DNA of 56,295 nt from contig JABARW010000001.1 in assembly GCA_019186845.1 (NCBI GenBank), forward strand, positions 63,120 to 119,414. Reading direction: 5' to 3'. Below, piece by piece: positions 33,140-41,853 of the stretch. The notes beneath the pieces were generated by a model. The model worked only from the letters and a program-made list of their open reading frames with translations. It made no database searches and was not told the origin of the DNA. A program made the position numbers and the translations under genes. This DNA comes from Planctomycetota bacterium (GTDB lineage: Bacteria > Planctomycetota > UBA8742 > UBA2392). The first letter of the stretch is position 1. Every line of letters begins with the position of its first letter.

Positions 33140-34110
33140 GGCGTGCCTCCCCGGTAAATCCATTCCGACAGCGCATGATACAGCGGAACACCCACCGTGA
33201 GGTTGAACGGAAATGTAATCGCCAGCGAGGCCGTCAGGTAAAAACTCGGGTTCGCCTGCGGCAAAGATATGCGCACCGCCGCGGGCGCGGCAATGTAGCT
33301 GGCGCTGGCCGAGAGCACGGCCAGCAGCGTGGCGCCGCCTTCAGAAAGGCCAATCAGCCGACCCACCCAGACACCCAGCAGGCCATGCAGCACCGGCATG
33401 ACCAGGCCAAAGGCCAGCAGGAAGGCGCCGACCCTTGAAAGGTCGCGGAAACGGCGGGCGGCCGCCATGCCCATCTCCAGCAGGAAGAGAGTCAGCACGC
33501 CCTTGAAGGGGTCCAGGAAAAAGGGTCTGACCTGCTCTACACCGTGCGCCCCGGCTGCCAGGCCGATCAGCAGGCCCCCCACCAGCAGCACCACGCTTTT
33601 GCCCGCCAGCACCTCATGCAGGGATTGCTTGAGGTTGCCACCGCCCAACTGCCACTTGGCAATCAACAGGCCCACGACAATGGCCGGAACCTCCATCAGC
33701 GCCACCAGGGCGGGCATGAAGCCCTCGAACTTCACGCCGATTTTCTCGAGATAGGTCTGGCCGGCTATGAACGTCACGGCGGACACACTGCCGTAATGCA
33801 CGGCAATGGCCGCGGCATTGGCCACCTCCATGCGGCCCAGATAGCGCAGGATGGCATAGCACCACAGGGGCGTTCCCACCCCCAGCGCCAGCGAGGCCAG
33901 CGCCGGCAGCAGCAGCTCGCCGGGACTGGACACAGACATGGCCGCCCCGCCCTTGAGCCCGATGGCGAAGAGCAAGAACACGCTCAGGGCCGTGTAAAGC
34001 TCGTCGGGAAAGCGCAGGTCGCTGCGCAGGATGGTGGCAAAGATGCCCAGCACAAAGGCCAGAACCATCGGGGAGAGCAGGTTGGCCTGTAGGAGTTCGA
34101 GCGTATGCAC
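33136..34110 (-). CDS. sbtA: SbtA-type sodium-dependent bicarbonate transporter
   Basis: Inner-membrane Na+/bicarbonate symporter. 324 residues with about 10 TM helices in two inverted halves: NLLSPMVLAFVLGIFATILR, FLLFAIGLKGGAAM, LPALASLALGVGTPLWCYAI, ANAAAIAVHYGSVSAVTFIA, then SVVLLVGGLLIGLAAGAHGV, LTLFLLEMGMAAARRFRDLS, and ASASYIAAPAAVRISLPQAN. HYGSVSAVTF and SASYIAAPAA are the two core motifs of the DUF897/SbtA family. GTG start, 6 bases after the carbonic anhydrase stop. The family is known best in cyanobacteria but also in other phyla. Confidence 0.92.
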   Translation of the reverse strand: MHTLELLQANLLSPMVLAFVLGIFATILRSDLRFPDELYTALSVFLLFAIGLKGGAAMSVSSPGELLLPALASLALGVGTPLWCYAILRYLGRMEVANAAAIAVHYGSVSAVTFIAGQTYLEKIGVKFEGFMPALVALMEVPAIVVGLLIAKWQLGGGNLKQSLHEVLAGKSVVLLVGGLLIGLAAGAHGVEQVRPFFLDPFKGVLTLFLLEMGMAAARRFRDLSRVGAFLLAFGLVMPVLHGLLGVWVGRLIGLSEGGATLLAVLSASASYIAAPAAVRISLPQANPSFYLTASLAITFPFNLTVGVPLYHALSEWIYRGGTP

Positions 34111-34116
34111 GGCGCT

Positions 34117-34788
34117 TCACTTCCGGCGGACAAGTCGCGCAATCATGCGACGAGCGTGGGCCTCGTCAATGACCATAAACCGCCGCGAATCGGCGTCATA
34201 GGCCTGGACTTCCGCCATGGCAATGTCGAAGTACCAGGCGTGCAGCCGCAGCCTTTGGCGCCTTTCCAGCTCAGCCACGATGGGGTAGCTGCGCAGGTTC
34301 TCCAGCTGTGCCAGGGCGTTGGCCTGGGCCACGAGGTTGTGGCGGGGCAGGCGGGTGTCGAACTCGACGTTGGGCGGGAGTTTGAGGGCCTTTTCGGCGT
34401 GGCGCAGCCAGGATTGCAGGTTGGGCGCGCCGTCCAGGCTCAGGTCACCGCAGATGGCCCGCATTGCGCCGCACTCGCTGTGGCCGCAGACCACAATATC
34501 CGGCACTTCGAGCCTGAGCAGCGCGAACTCCAGGGCCCCGGCCTCGCTTTCATCGGCCTGGGATTTCCCGCCCGGGCCGCCCGGCGCCACGATGTTCCCC
34601 GGATTGCGGATCACAAACAGATCGCCGGGGTCGCTGGAGGCAAACAGGTTAGGCACAACGCGGCTGTCAGAGCAGGCCACAAACAGGCAGTCCGGCTTTT
34701 GACCCAGGGCCAGCTTGGCGAAGGTCTCGCGGTATCCGGGACGGATTTTCTTTCGAAAGTGCGCAATGCCGGCCAGCAGTCGCTTCAT
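34117..34788 (-). CDS. Beta-class carbonic anhydrase
   Basis: Zinc enzyme interconverting CO2 and bicarbonate. 223 residues. Zn ligands Cys39, His103 and Cys106 are in FVACSDSRVVPNLF and CGHSECGAMRAI; the Asp41-Arg43 dyad is intact. RNPGNIVAPGG and WYFDIAMAEVQAYDADSRRF complete the fold. First gene of the operon with sbtA and sbtB. With SbtA importing bicarbonate, the pair likely keeps bicarbonate and CO2 available for carboxylases or for internal pH; no Rubisco or carboxysome genes are in the window. Start by family alignment; no ribosome binding site. Confidence 0.95.
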   Translation of the reverse strand: MKRLLAGIAHFRKKIRPGYRETFAKLALGQKPDCLFVACSDSRVVPNLFASSDPGDLFVIRNPGNIVAPGGPGGKSQADESEAGALEFALLRLEVPDIVVCGHSECGAMRAICGDLSLDGAPNLQSWLRHAEKALKLPPNVEFDTRLPRHNLVAQANALAQLENLRSYPIVAELERRQRLRLHAWYFDIAMAEVQAYDADSRRFMVIDEAHARRMIARLVRRK

Positions 34789-34831
34789 GGCCGCAGATGG
34801 TGCCGTGACTGCGCCCCTTCGTAAAGAGGCC

Positions 34832-34840
34832 TGCTATGCT
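34832..34840 (+). promoter_or_regulatory. Extended -10 (TGC-TATGCT), leaderless promoter
   Basis: TGC-TATGCT ends 6 bases before ATG 34847, in the 58-bp gap divergent from the carbonic anhydrase gene. Confidence 0.5.
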
Positions 34841-34846
34841 CTGTCC

Positions 34847-35053
34847 ATGCACGGACTGCTAAGCGGCGCCATCCTGGGAGTGGCCTTCATCGCCTTTGCG
34901 GGAGCAGCACGTTCGTGGCGCAACTGGAAGAACAGTGAGGAGGGCGCAAGGCCCCCTCGCGGCCTGATGGTGTTGTCCCTGCTGCTGCAAGCCATGCTGG
35001 GTGCGCTGGCGGCGGCCTTTGGCCTTTGGTTTGCCCTGGCCGGCGCGCCTTAG
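34847..35053 (+). CDS. Small membrane protein, 68 aa, two TM helices
   Basis: 68 residues: TM1 MHGLLSGAILGVAFIAFAGA, a basic loop ARSWRNWKNSEEGARPPRGL, TM2 MVLSLLLQAMLGALAAAFGL. Hairpin topology with the basic loop probably cytoplasmic. No family recognised. Codon use is normal and the leaderless-type promoter fixes the start. It is transcribed away from the carbonic anhydrase operon and may be unrelated to it. Confidence 0.6.
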   Translation: MHGLLSGAILGVAFIAFAGAARSWRNWKNSEEGARPPRGLMVLSLLLQAMLGALAAAFGLWFALAGAP

Positions 35054-35423
35054 CCCGCAGCCGCGCCGACTTGACCGGCCCATGCCCCCGTCAGGGGACT
35101 TGGGTTCAGCCAAGGGCTGCCCGGTCAACCGCAAGTGAGTACAAGTCTCGTTTTCATGGAGTGGAACAAATTGAAGGATGCCGCACACGCGATACGAGAG
35201 ACTCATGTCAGAGGTCTTCCAGCGTTGCGCCAGCGCGATACGTTCCTAACCAGTGTCAGCACATACGTTTACGTGAAATCACATTGACGCCTGCAAGGCG
35301 TCATCACTTCGTCATTTGCCCTTGACTACTTCACTCTTCAAAGGCAGAGTCGCGGCCCGTTTGTCTGACCTTGTGTAAGACTTGGCCAGACGGGGGACAA
35401 CACATTCTCATGGAGATTACTCA
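35054..35423 (+). promoter_or_regulatory. 370-bp gene-free leader of the repeat lipoprotein
   Basis: Lower GC than the flanks. It holds a perfect 6-bp stem palindrome GACGCC-TGCAA-GGCGTC at 35286-35302 and a TTGACT at about 35324 without a good -10 partner. No RNA gene is recognised; a long 5' leader or promoter region for the lipoprotein gene is likely. Confidence 0.3.
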
Positions 35424-38159
35424 ATGAATATCTGGAAGCTGTTTCCGAAAGCCCTTGGGGCCAGCGCGCTTGCCTGCGCCATGCTCCTGGGCGGTTGCAG
35501 CAGTGACGATGAGGGGGGCGGCGGCGGCCCCGGCAGCACCATTGTAATTCACCCGCTTCCGGGCCTTGGAACGGTCATCATTCAGGCCAACGGCGGCGCG
35601 GCCAACTTCGCCACCCGCAACGGCGGTAACGGCGGCTCCTTTGGCGCGTTCTCACAGGGCGGCGACGTGCGCACCAACGACGGGCGCTCACTGCCCACGG
35701 TGGCCACCAACTTCCTCACGGCGGGCGTGCTGGCGGACAACCTTGTTACCTACACCGAGCTGACCTCGATTCTGGCTCCCGCGGTGGCCGCCGGAACGGC
35801 GACGTTCACCCTGCCCATGGGTACGGGTTTCAACCTGCCCTCGGGCGTCACGCTGAACCTCTCAGACGCCCCCTCGGCGACCGTGAACAGCGTGACCATT
35901 TCGGGCAACAGCGCCGTGCTCCTGACGGGCGCCATCCTGACGACACGCACGGGCGCCAATTCGGTCAACCTGCAGTTCAACACCTCGCAGAACGCCGTGG
36001 TGGCCATCGGTTTCACGGGCTCCTTCAACAGCACCGGTGACACCGGCTTCAATGGCGGCAGCTTCGTCCTCAACAGCACCGCAGGTGGCATCGTCGCCAC
36101 GGGAAGCGTGGTAACCAACGGCGGACCCGGATCGGCAGCGGTCAACGGCGGCAACGCCGGTTTCACGCAGTTTGTGGCCCTAAACGATTTGATCCTTCGC
36201 GCCGGCCACCATCAGGCCAACGGCGGCATTGGCGGCGCGGCAGGCGGCAACGGCGGAAGCTTTACGGCCCAAAGCCAGGGCGTGACCTTCCGCAGCTTTG
36301 GCTGGGGCCTCCAGGCTGACGGCGGCGTCGGCGGCACCGGCAATGGCGGCAACGGCGGCGGGTTCAACGTCACTGTTATCGGTAACGTGGCTGTCGCTTC
36401 GCGCGTGATTTCTCGCGGCGGCGCCTCCACCGGCGGCAACGGCGGCAACGGCGGCGTGGCGGCGGAAATCTCGGCTTCCTTCACCGGCATCCTCTATGCC
36501 ACCCTCGATGGCGGAAATTCCACCAGCGGCAACGGCGGCAACGGCGGGACGGCCACGGCCGGCGGCCTTGAAGGCAAGGACCAGGAGCTGCGCGGCAGCG
36601 CCAACGGCGGCAATGGCGTCAACGGCGGTAACGGCGGAAGCTTCTTCTTCCAGAACGAACAGATTGTCGGCGGCCTGCTGGCGGCCACCGTCAACGGCGG
36701 CAACGGCACCACGAGTGATGGCGGTGACGGCGGCCGGGTCTTTACAACCGGATACACGAGCGCGTTCTCACTGCAACTGCACAACTGCCGTATTGAGGGC
36801 ACGGCCAACGGCGGCAACGGAGGCGACCAGGGCGGCGACGGCGGGTCCGTAAGCGCGGGCGATCCCAACTCGCTCAACCTGGATCTGTTTGCCACCAGCG
36901 TGGCGGTCATCGGCGTGGCCAACGGCGGCAACGGCACGGTGGACGGCGGCGACGGCGGCGCGGTTCTGGGCCTCGGCGATACCGGCAACCTCGAGCTTTC
37001 AATCACCGGCACGGCCAACGGCGCCAACGCCGGCAGCAACTCGGCCGGCGACGGCGGCACCATCGGCGTGACGCTGACGGCGGGCAGCATTGACGCCACG
37101 ATCACGGGCACGGCCAACGGCGGCAACGGCGTGGGCACAGTCAGCGGCGGCGACGGCGGCACACTGAACGTCAGCGCCGGGGATACCACCAACTTCGGCT
37201 CCGTGGTGGCCCGCATCAACGTTTCCTGCAACGGCGGCACCGGCGCTGCCGGCTTTGGCGGCGGCGGCGGCAACCCGACCATCCAGGTCGGCATCCAGGG
37301 CGGCTTCTATGCTCCCAACATCAACCTCTGGCTGCGCGGCGGCGACAGCGCCTCGGGCAGCGGCGGTGACGGCGGCAACCTGACCGGTACGTTCTTCAGC
37401 GATGCCAACTTTGACGGCGGCCTCATTGAAATGTCCGGCGGCAACGGCGCCACCAGCGGCGGCAACGGCAGCGGTGGCGATGCCAACAACCTCGACCTGA
37501 ACACCGACGACTCCAACCTCACCTTCAACCTCAACGCCCAGATCCGTTGCGGCAGTGGGCGCGGCACGGGTTTTGGCGGCGGCGGGTCCCAGGACCTTTT
37601 CATTGACAACGACAACGACAACGACGGCAACGCCGGCTTCCTGCTGATCAACGGCACGGTCAACCTACGTGGCGGCGACGTCAACGGCACCGGCTCCGCC
37701 GGTACCGGCGGTCAGTTCAATTGGAACAACGCCGGCGACGATGGCGTCCTGTTCCATTACGGCACCATGGACATTTCCGGCGGCAACAGCTCCGGCGGCG
37801 CGGGCGGCGGCACGGACCGCACCACCCTGCGCACGACGGACAATGTCTTCATCAACGGCACCATCCTGGTGAACGGCGGCAACGGCGCGACCACCGGCGG
37901 CAACGGCGGCGGCGCAGCTGGCTTCGGCGGCGGCATCCTGCGCATCGGCTTCAACCTGGCCGGCGTGGTTCACCTCGGCAACAACGCCGTGATCCGCAGC
38001 AACGGCGGTTCGGGCGCTACCCCCGGCGCGGCGGGCTTCATCGAGCTCGACCCCAGCGGCGCGGCTCCGAACCCCGCATTGATGGAGAACACCGGCGCGG
38101 TCGTCACGACCAACACCGGCGCAGGCACCGCGGTGCCCGGCAACGTGTACCGCGACTAG
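35424..38159 (+). CDS. Large Gly/Asn-repeat lipoprotein
   Basis: 911 residues. Signal peptide MNIWKLFPKALGASALACAM with lipobox LLGGC; the next residues SSDDE suggest lipidation and an Asp-rich linker. About 200-860 is built of irregular repeats based on NGGNGG (TANGGNGG, VNGGNGT, SGGDGG), spaced by beta strands of 10-20 residues such as LDLFATSVAVIGV and LELSITGTANG. This pattern fits a beta-helix or a glycine-rich sheet stack on the cell surface. It resembles PGRS-type sequence in composition only. GGAG lies 8 bases before the ATG. Single gene with its own terminator. Confidence 0.85.
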   Translation: MNIWKLFPKALGASALACAMLLGGCSSDDEGGGGGPGSTIVIHPLPGLGTVIIQANGGAANFATRNGGNGGSFGAFSQGGDVRTNDGRSLPTVATNFLTAGVLADNLVTYTELTSILAPAVAAGTATFTLPMGTGFNLPSGVTLNLSDAPSATVNSVTISGNSAVLLTGAILTTRTGANSVNLQFNTSQNAVVAIGFTGSFNSTGDTGFNGGSFVLNSTAGGIVATGSVVTNGGPGSAAVNGGNAGFTQFVALNDLILRAGHHQANGGIGGAAGGNGGSFTAQSQGVTFRSFGWGLQADGGVGGTGNGGNGGGFNVTVIGNVAVASRVISRGGASTGGNGGNGGVAAEISASFTGILYATLDGGNSTSGNGGNGGTATAGGLEGKDQELRGSANGGNGVNGGNGGSFFFQNEQIVGGLLAATVNGGNGTTSDGGDGGRVFTTGYTSAFSLQLHNCRIEGTANGGNGGDQGGDGGSVSAGDPNSLNLDLFATSVAVIGVANGGNGTVDGGDGGAVLGLGDTGNLELSITGTANGANAGSNSAGDGGTIGVTLTAGSIDATITGTANGGNGVGTVSGGDGGTLNVSAGDTTNFGSVVARINVSCNGGTGAAGFGGGGGNPTIQVGIQGGFYAPNINLWLRGGDSASGSGGDGGNLTGTFFSDANFDGGLIEMSGGNGATSGGNGSGGDANNLDLNTDDSNLTFNLNAQIRCGSGRGTGFGGGGSQDLFIDNDNDNDGNAGFLLINGTVNLRGGDVNGTGSAGTGGQFNWNNAGDDGVLFHYGTMDISGGNSSGGAGGGTDRTTLRTTDNVFINGTILVNGGNGATTGGNGGGAAGFGGGILRIGFNLAGVVHLGNNAVIRSNGGSGATPGAAGFIELDPSGAAPNPALMENTGAVVTTNTGAGTAVPGNVYRD

Positions 38160-38179
38160 TCTGACCCTGGCATGACTCG

Positions 38180-38212
38180 GGGGCGGCGATCACGCCGCCC
38201 CTGTTTCTTTTA
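38180..38212 (+). terminator. Rho-independent terminator after the repeat lipoprotein
   Basis: Perfect 9-bp stem GGGGCGGCG-ATCA-CGCCGCCCC followed by TGTTTCTTTT. Confidence 0.85.
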
Positions 38213-38313
38213 TTGCAGCCCGGCCTGTCATAGCCGGCAATTTCACGCGTCAACCTTGTGGTCAAAAACATGCAGTTTGTTTAAAAGGAACCCGCACACA
38301 GCGGAGCCACCCC

Positions 38314-40092
38314 ATGAGCGAATCCCACGGAGAGCCCTACAACCCCGCCGAGATCACGCGCGAGGAAATGCCCTGTGACGTGCTGCTGGTGGGCGCCGGC
38401 CCCGCCAATCTCGCCTTGGCCATCCGCCTCAAGCAACTCGTAGCAAGCCACAACGAGTCAGCCGCCGACGACAAAAAGCTGGACCCCCAGATCTACGTCA
38501 TTGAAAAGGGCGCTGAAGTCGGCAACCACCAGCTCTCCGGCGCCGTCATGGACCCGCGCGGCATTGAAGAGCTGATGCCCGACTGGCGCGAGAAGGGCTT
38601 TCCTGTCGAGGGCGATGTCGGACCCGGCAGCGCTGACAAGATGCTCAAGCTCGGCGAAACCTCGCACAAAGCCATCTGGGTGCCGCCCATCATGCACAAC
38701 CGCGGCAAGGTGGTCGTCTCGTTGAACAAGGTGGTGAAGTGGCTGGCGCAACAGGCCGAGAGCCTGGGCGTGAACGTCTTTGCGGGCTTTGCCGGCGCGG
38801 AAGTGCTCTACGACGGCAAGCGCGTGCTGGGCGTCCGCACCCGCGACATGGGCGTCAATAAGTGGAGCGAGAAGAAGGGCGAGTTCATGCCCGGTGTGGA
38901 TCTCAAGGCCAGGGTCACCGTGCTGGGCGAAGGCACCCGCGGCTCTTTAGCCAAGCACCTGATTCCGAAGCTTGAACTCGACAAGGGCCGCAACGAGCAG
39001 GTCTATCAGCTCGGAGTCAAGGAAGTCTGGAAGCTCGGTCCCAAGGGCCAGGAAAAACTCAAGCCCGGCGATGTCTACCACACCATGAAGTGGCCCCTGC
39101 CCAAGGGCGTGTTTGGCGGCGGCTGGATTTACGGCATGGCCGACGGCATGGTCAGCATCGGCCTGGTCACCGGCCTTGACTACAAGGACCCCGCGCTGGA
39201 CCCCCACGCCCTGTTCCAGAGGTGGAAGACCCACCCCTTCCTCAAGTCGCTCCTGGAAGACGGCGAGCTGCTGCACTACGGCGCCAAGACCATTCCCGAT
39301 GGCGGCTATTTTTCGCAGCCGCGCCTCAGCGCCGACGGCGTGCTGCTGGTGGGCGACACCGCGGGCATGCTCAACGCCATGCGGCTCAAGGGCATTCACC
39401 TCGCCATCAAGTCGGGGATGCTGGCGGCGGAAACGATCTTCGAATGCCTCAAGGACGGCGATTTCTCGGCCCAGCGCCTGCAGCGCTACCAGAACGCCTA
39501 CGAAACAAGCTGGGCCAAGGAGGAGCTGTTCAAGGTTCGCAACTTCCGCCAGGGGTTCCAGCGCGGCGAGTTCTTCGGCATGGTCAACGTCGCCCTGGGC
39601 TTCATCACGGGCGGCCGCGGGCTTGCCGGCCGGCTCTCGGCCCACGCCGACTACCGCGAGTATCACCGGCTGCCCGGAGAGGGCGGAACGACGAAGCCCG
39701 TGGACAAGTCAAACTTCGACGACAAGCTCACCTTCGACAAGCTCAAGGATGTCTACTTCTCCGGCAGCAAGCACGAAGAAGACCAGCCCTGCCACCTGCA
39801 GGTGACGCAGCCCGACGTCTGCGTCACCCGGTGCACCCGGGAGTACGGCAACCCCTGCCAGCACTTCTGCCCCGCCAACGTTTACGAAATGGTGCCCAAG
39901 GCCGAGGGCAAGGGTGCCAGCCCGCAACTCAACCGCGAAGGCGAAGGCAAAGAGAACGCCCAGGGCCTGGTGCTCAAAATCAACGCCAGCAACTGCGTGC
40001 ATTGCAAAACCTGCGACATCAAGGATCCCTACCAGATCATCAACTGGGTCGTCCCCGAAGGCGGCCAGGGACCGGTTTACACGAACCTGTGA
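38314..40092 (+). CDS. Electron transfer flavoprotein-ubiquinone oxidoreductase
   Basis: Passes electrons from reduced ETF (beta-oxidation and amino acid dehydrogenases) to quinone at the membrane surface. 592 residues. FAD site DVLLVGAGPANLALAIRL near residue 22, then GNHQLSGAVMDPRG, GEGTRGSLAKHLI and GDTAGMLNAMRLKGIHLAI. The C-terminal ferredoxin part has CQHFCPANVYEM and NCVHCKTCDIKDPYQIINW for the 4Fe-4S cluster. GGAG precedes the ATG. ETF subunit genes are not in the window. Downstream, the stop overlaps the GTG of a TPR protein by GTGA, an unusual partner. Confidence 0.96.
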   Translation: MSESHGEPYNPAEITREEMPCDVLLVGAGPANLALAIRLKQLVASHNESAADDKKLDPQIYVIEKGAEVGNHQLSGAVMDPRGIEELMPDWREKGFPVEGDVGPGSADKMLKLGETSHKAIWVPPIMHNRGKVVVSLNKVVKWLAQQAESLGVNVFAGFAGAEVLYDGKRVLGVRTRDMGVNKWSEKKGEFMPGVDLKARVTVLGEGTRGSLAKHLIPKLELDKGRNEQVYQLGVKEVWKLGPKGQEKLKPGDVYHTMKWPLPKGVFGGGWIYGMADGMVSIGLVTGLDYKDPALDPHALFQRWKTHPFLKSLLEDGELLHYGAKTIPDGGYFSQPRLSADGVLLVGDTAGMLNAMRLKGIHLAIKSGMLAAETIFECLKDGDFSAQRLQRYQNAYETSWAKEELFKVRNFRQGFQRGEFFGMVNVALGFITGGRGLAGRLSAHADYREYHRLPGEGGTTKPVDKSNFDDKLTFDKLKDVYFSGSKHEEDQPCHLQVTQPDVCVTRCTREYGNPCQHFCPANVYEMVPKAEGKGASPQLNREGEGKENAQGLVLKINASNCVHCKTCDIKDPYQIINWVVPEGGQGPVYTNL

Positions 40093-41792
40093 ACGCCGAG
40101 CAGGCCTACATCTTCCGACATGCCCTGCTTCAGCGCGCGGCATACGAATTGCAGCCGCCCTCCCTGCGCGCGCGCCTGCACGGCCTGGCGCTGGAGATCC
40201 TCGAAGGACTGTTCGACCCGCCCCCGCAAGAGCTGGCCGCCGAACTGGCCCTCCATGCGGGCCATGCCGCGCGCGAGATGAGCGGGGAAGAGCGGCAGCG
40301 CCTGCTCGAGCGTGAACTGGTCTACCTGCGCGCAGCCGGCGAACATGCCCTCTATGGTTTTCGCCCGGCGGATGCCATCACGCTCTGGCGCCAGGCCCTG
40401 GACCACCCCCGCGCCGACACCGCTGCGCGCCTGGAAGCGGCGCTGAAGCTTTCGCGAGCCCTGCGCAGCGCCTCCGACATGCGCGAATCGCTGACGGCCT
40501 CTCTGCGAGCGCTGGAACTCGCGAGGGAGCTCGGAGATGCCTCGCGCATCGCCAACGCGCTGCAGAGCACCGGCACCGTCCAGCGCGACCTGGGTCTGCG
40601 CGAGGCCTCCCTGGCTTCCCTGCGCGAGGCGCTGGCAGCCTTCGAGCGCCTGGGCGAAGCGCGCGGCATGGCCACGGCCTGCGGCAACCTGGCCATCACG
40701 CTGTCCGACGGCGGCGAGAGCAACGAAACGCTGGCCTGCTTTGGCCGCGCCATTGAGTTGTGCCGCGCCGCGGGCGACCTTGATACGGAGGCCGTGCAGC
40801 ACCTCAACCTGGGCGCGACCCTGCTGGAACTGGGCGACTACGTTCAGGCCGAGCAGGAGCTCTGGCTGGCCGACAGGCAGTTCGAACAATTGCGCAACCT
40901 GCCGCAACGGGGCGTGGTGCACATCAATCTCGCGGTGATTGCGCGCCGCCGCGGCCAGAAGGAGCCCGCGCTGACGCACATCAACCGTGCGCTGGAACTT
41001 CTGCGCCAGTCGGGCTACCGGCGCATGGAAGCCCAGGCGCTGAACGTGCTGGCCAACCAGGCCCGTGATGACCGGCGCTTCGCGGAGGCCCGCAGGCTCT
41101 ACCTTGAAGTCCTGCGCATCCACCGCGACACGGGCAACTTCGTGGTGGAAGGCCGCGCCCTGTGCAGCTTTGCCAGCTTTCTGCTGGATACGGGAGAACT
41201 CTGGCGCGCGGTGCGGACCAACGAATCTGCCCTTGAGCGTTTGCGCCAGACGCGCGACGCCTTGTTCATCACGGCCACCCTGGGCCAGCTGGCCCACGCC
41301 AATCTGCTGCTGGGGCGGCATGACCAGGCCGAGGCCAACCTGCGGGAGGGATTTGCCGTGGAGCGGGAAGCGGGCCTTGAGTTCATGCGCTGCCAGAACC
41401 TGATGCTGCCCTTGGTGCGCCTTGAAATCGCGCGTGGCAGGGCCATTGAGGGCCTGCCCGAGCGCAGCGAGTGCGCGCGCCGCGTCAACCACATCGCCCA
41501 GGACCCCGCACTCAAGGACGACGCGATGCTGGGCCGCATCAAGTCCATGTTGGGCGACCTCGATCGCGAACTTGGGCTTGCCCGCGCCGAGCACCGGCCT
41601 CCGCGAGTGTTCAGGGGCTTCATACCCGGCCACCTTCAGCCGGGCACGCGATTGGCCGCATGGGCGGCTTTCGCGGAGCAACAGCCACACGAGTGCAGTG
41701 AAGTGAAGCGCACAAACCAGCCGCTGTTCGAAGCCATGAAGGCGGGCACGGAGGGCCTGCCCGTGCCCGACTGGAAGAGCGAAAGCGCCTGA
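40089..41792 (+). CDS. TPR protein coupled to ETF-QO, third member of the headless family
   Basis: 567 residues from the GTG inside the ETF-QO stop. The opening VNAEQAYIFRHALLQRAAYE matches those of the TPR proteins at 22937 and 24385. Then come TPR repeats over about 100-480: RESLTASLRALELARELGDA, EASLASLREALAAFERLGEA, SNETLACFGRAIELCRAAGD, FAEARRLYLEVLRIHRDTGN. A degenerate C-terminal tail ends in PVPDWKSESA. Overlap with ETF-QO implies that its synthesis depends on ETF-QO translation, or simply that the gene was inserted there; no common function is known. Confidence 0.8.
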   Translation: MNAEQAYIFRHALLQRAAYELQPPSLRARLHGLALEILEGLFDPPPQELAAELALHAGHAAREMSGEERQRLLERELVYLRAAGEHALYGFRPADAITLWRQALDHPRADTAARLEAALKLSRALRSASDMRESLTASLRALELARELGDASRIANALQSTGTVQRDLGLREASLASLREALAAFERLGEARGMATACGNLAITLSDGGESNETLACFGRAIELCRAAGDLDTEAVQHLNLGATLLELGDYVQAEQELWLADRQFEQLRNLPQRGVVHINLAVIARRRGQKEPALTHINRALELLRQSGYRRMEAQALNVLANQARDDRRFAEARRLYLEVLRIHRDTGNFVVEGRALCSFASFLLDTGELWRAVRTNESALERLRQTRDALFITATLGQLAHANLLLGRHDQAEANLREGFAVEREAGLEFMRCQNLMLPLVRLEIARGRAIEGLPERSECARRVNHIAQDPALKDDAMLGRIKSMLGDLDRELGLARAEHRPPRVFRGFIPGHLQPGTRLAAWAAFAEQQPHECSEVKRTNQPLFEAMKAGTEGLPVPDWKSESA

Positions 41793-41853
41793 GCATCAGC
41801 GCACAGCCGGTGCCGCATCCAGGGCGGCCCAGGCGATGGCGGCCGCGCCCCCG

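Noticed and set aside
35600..38000. Tandem repeats of the lipoprotein gene as a CRISPR or minisatellite array
   Set aside because: Repeats stay in one reading frame, have irregular spacing and encode a continuous signal-peptide protein; no cas genes in the window.
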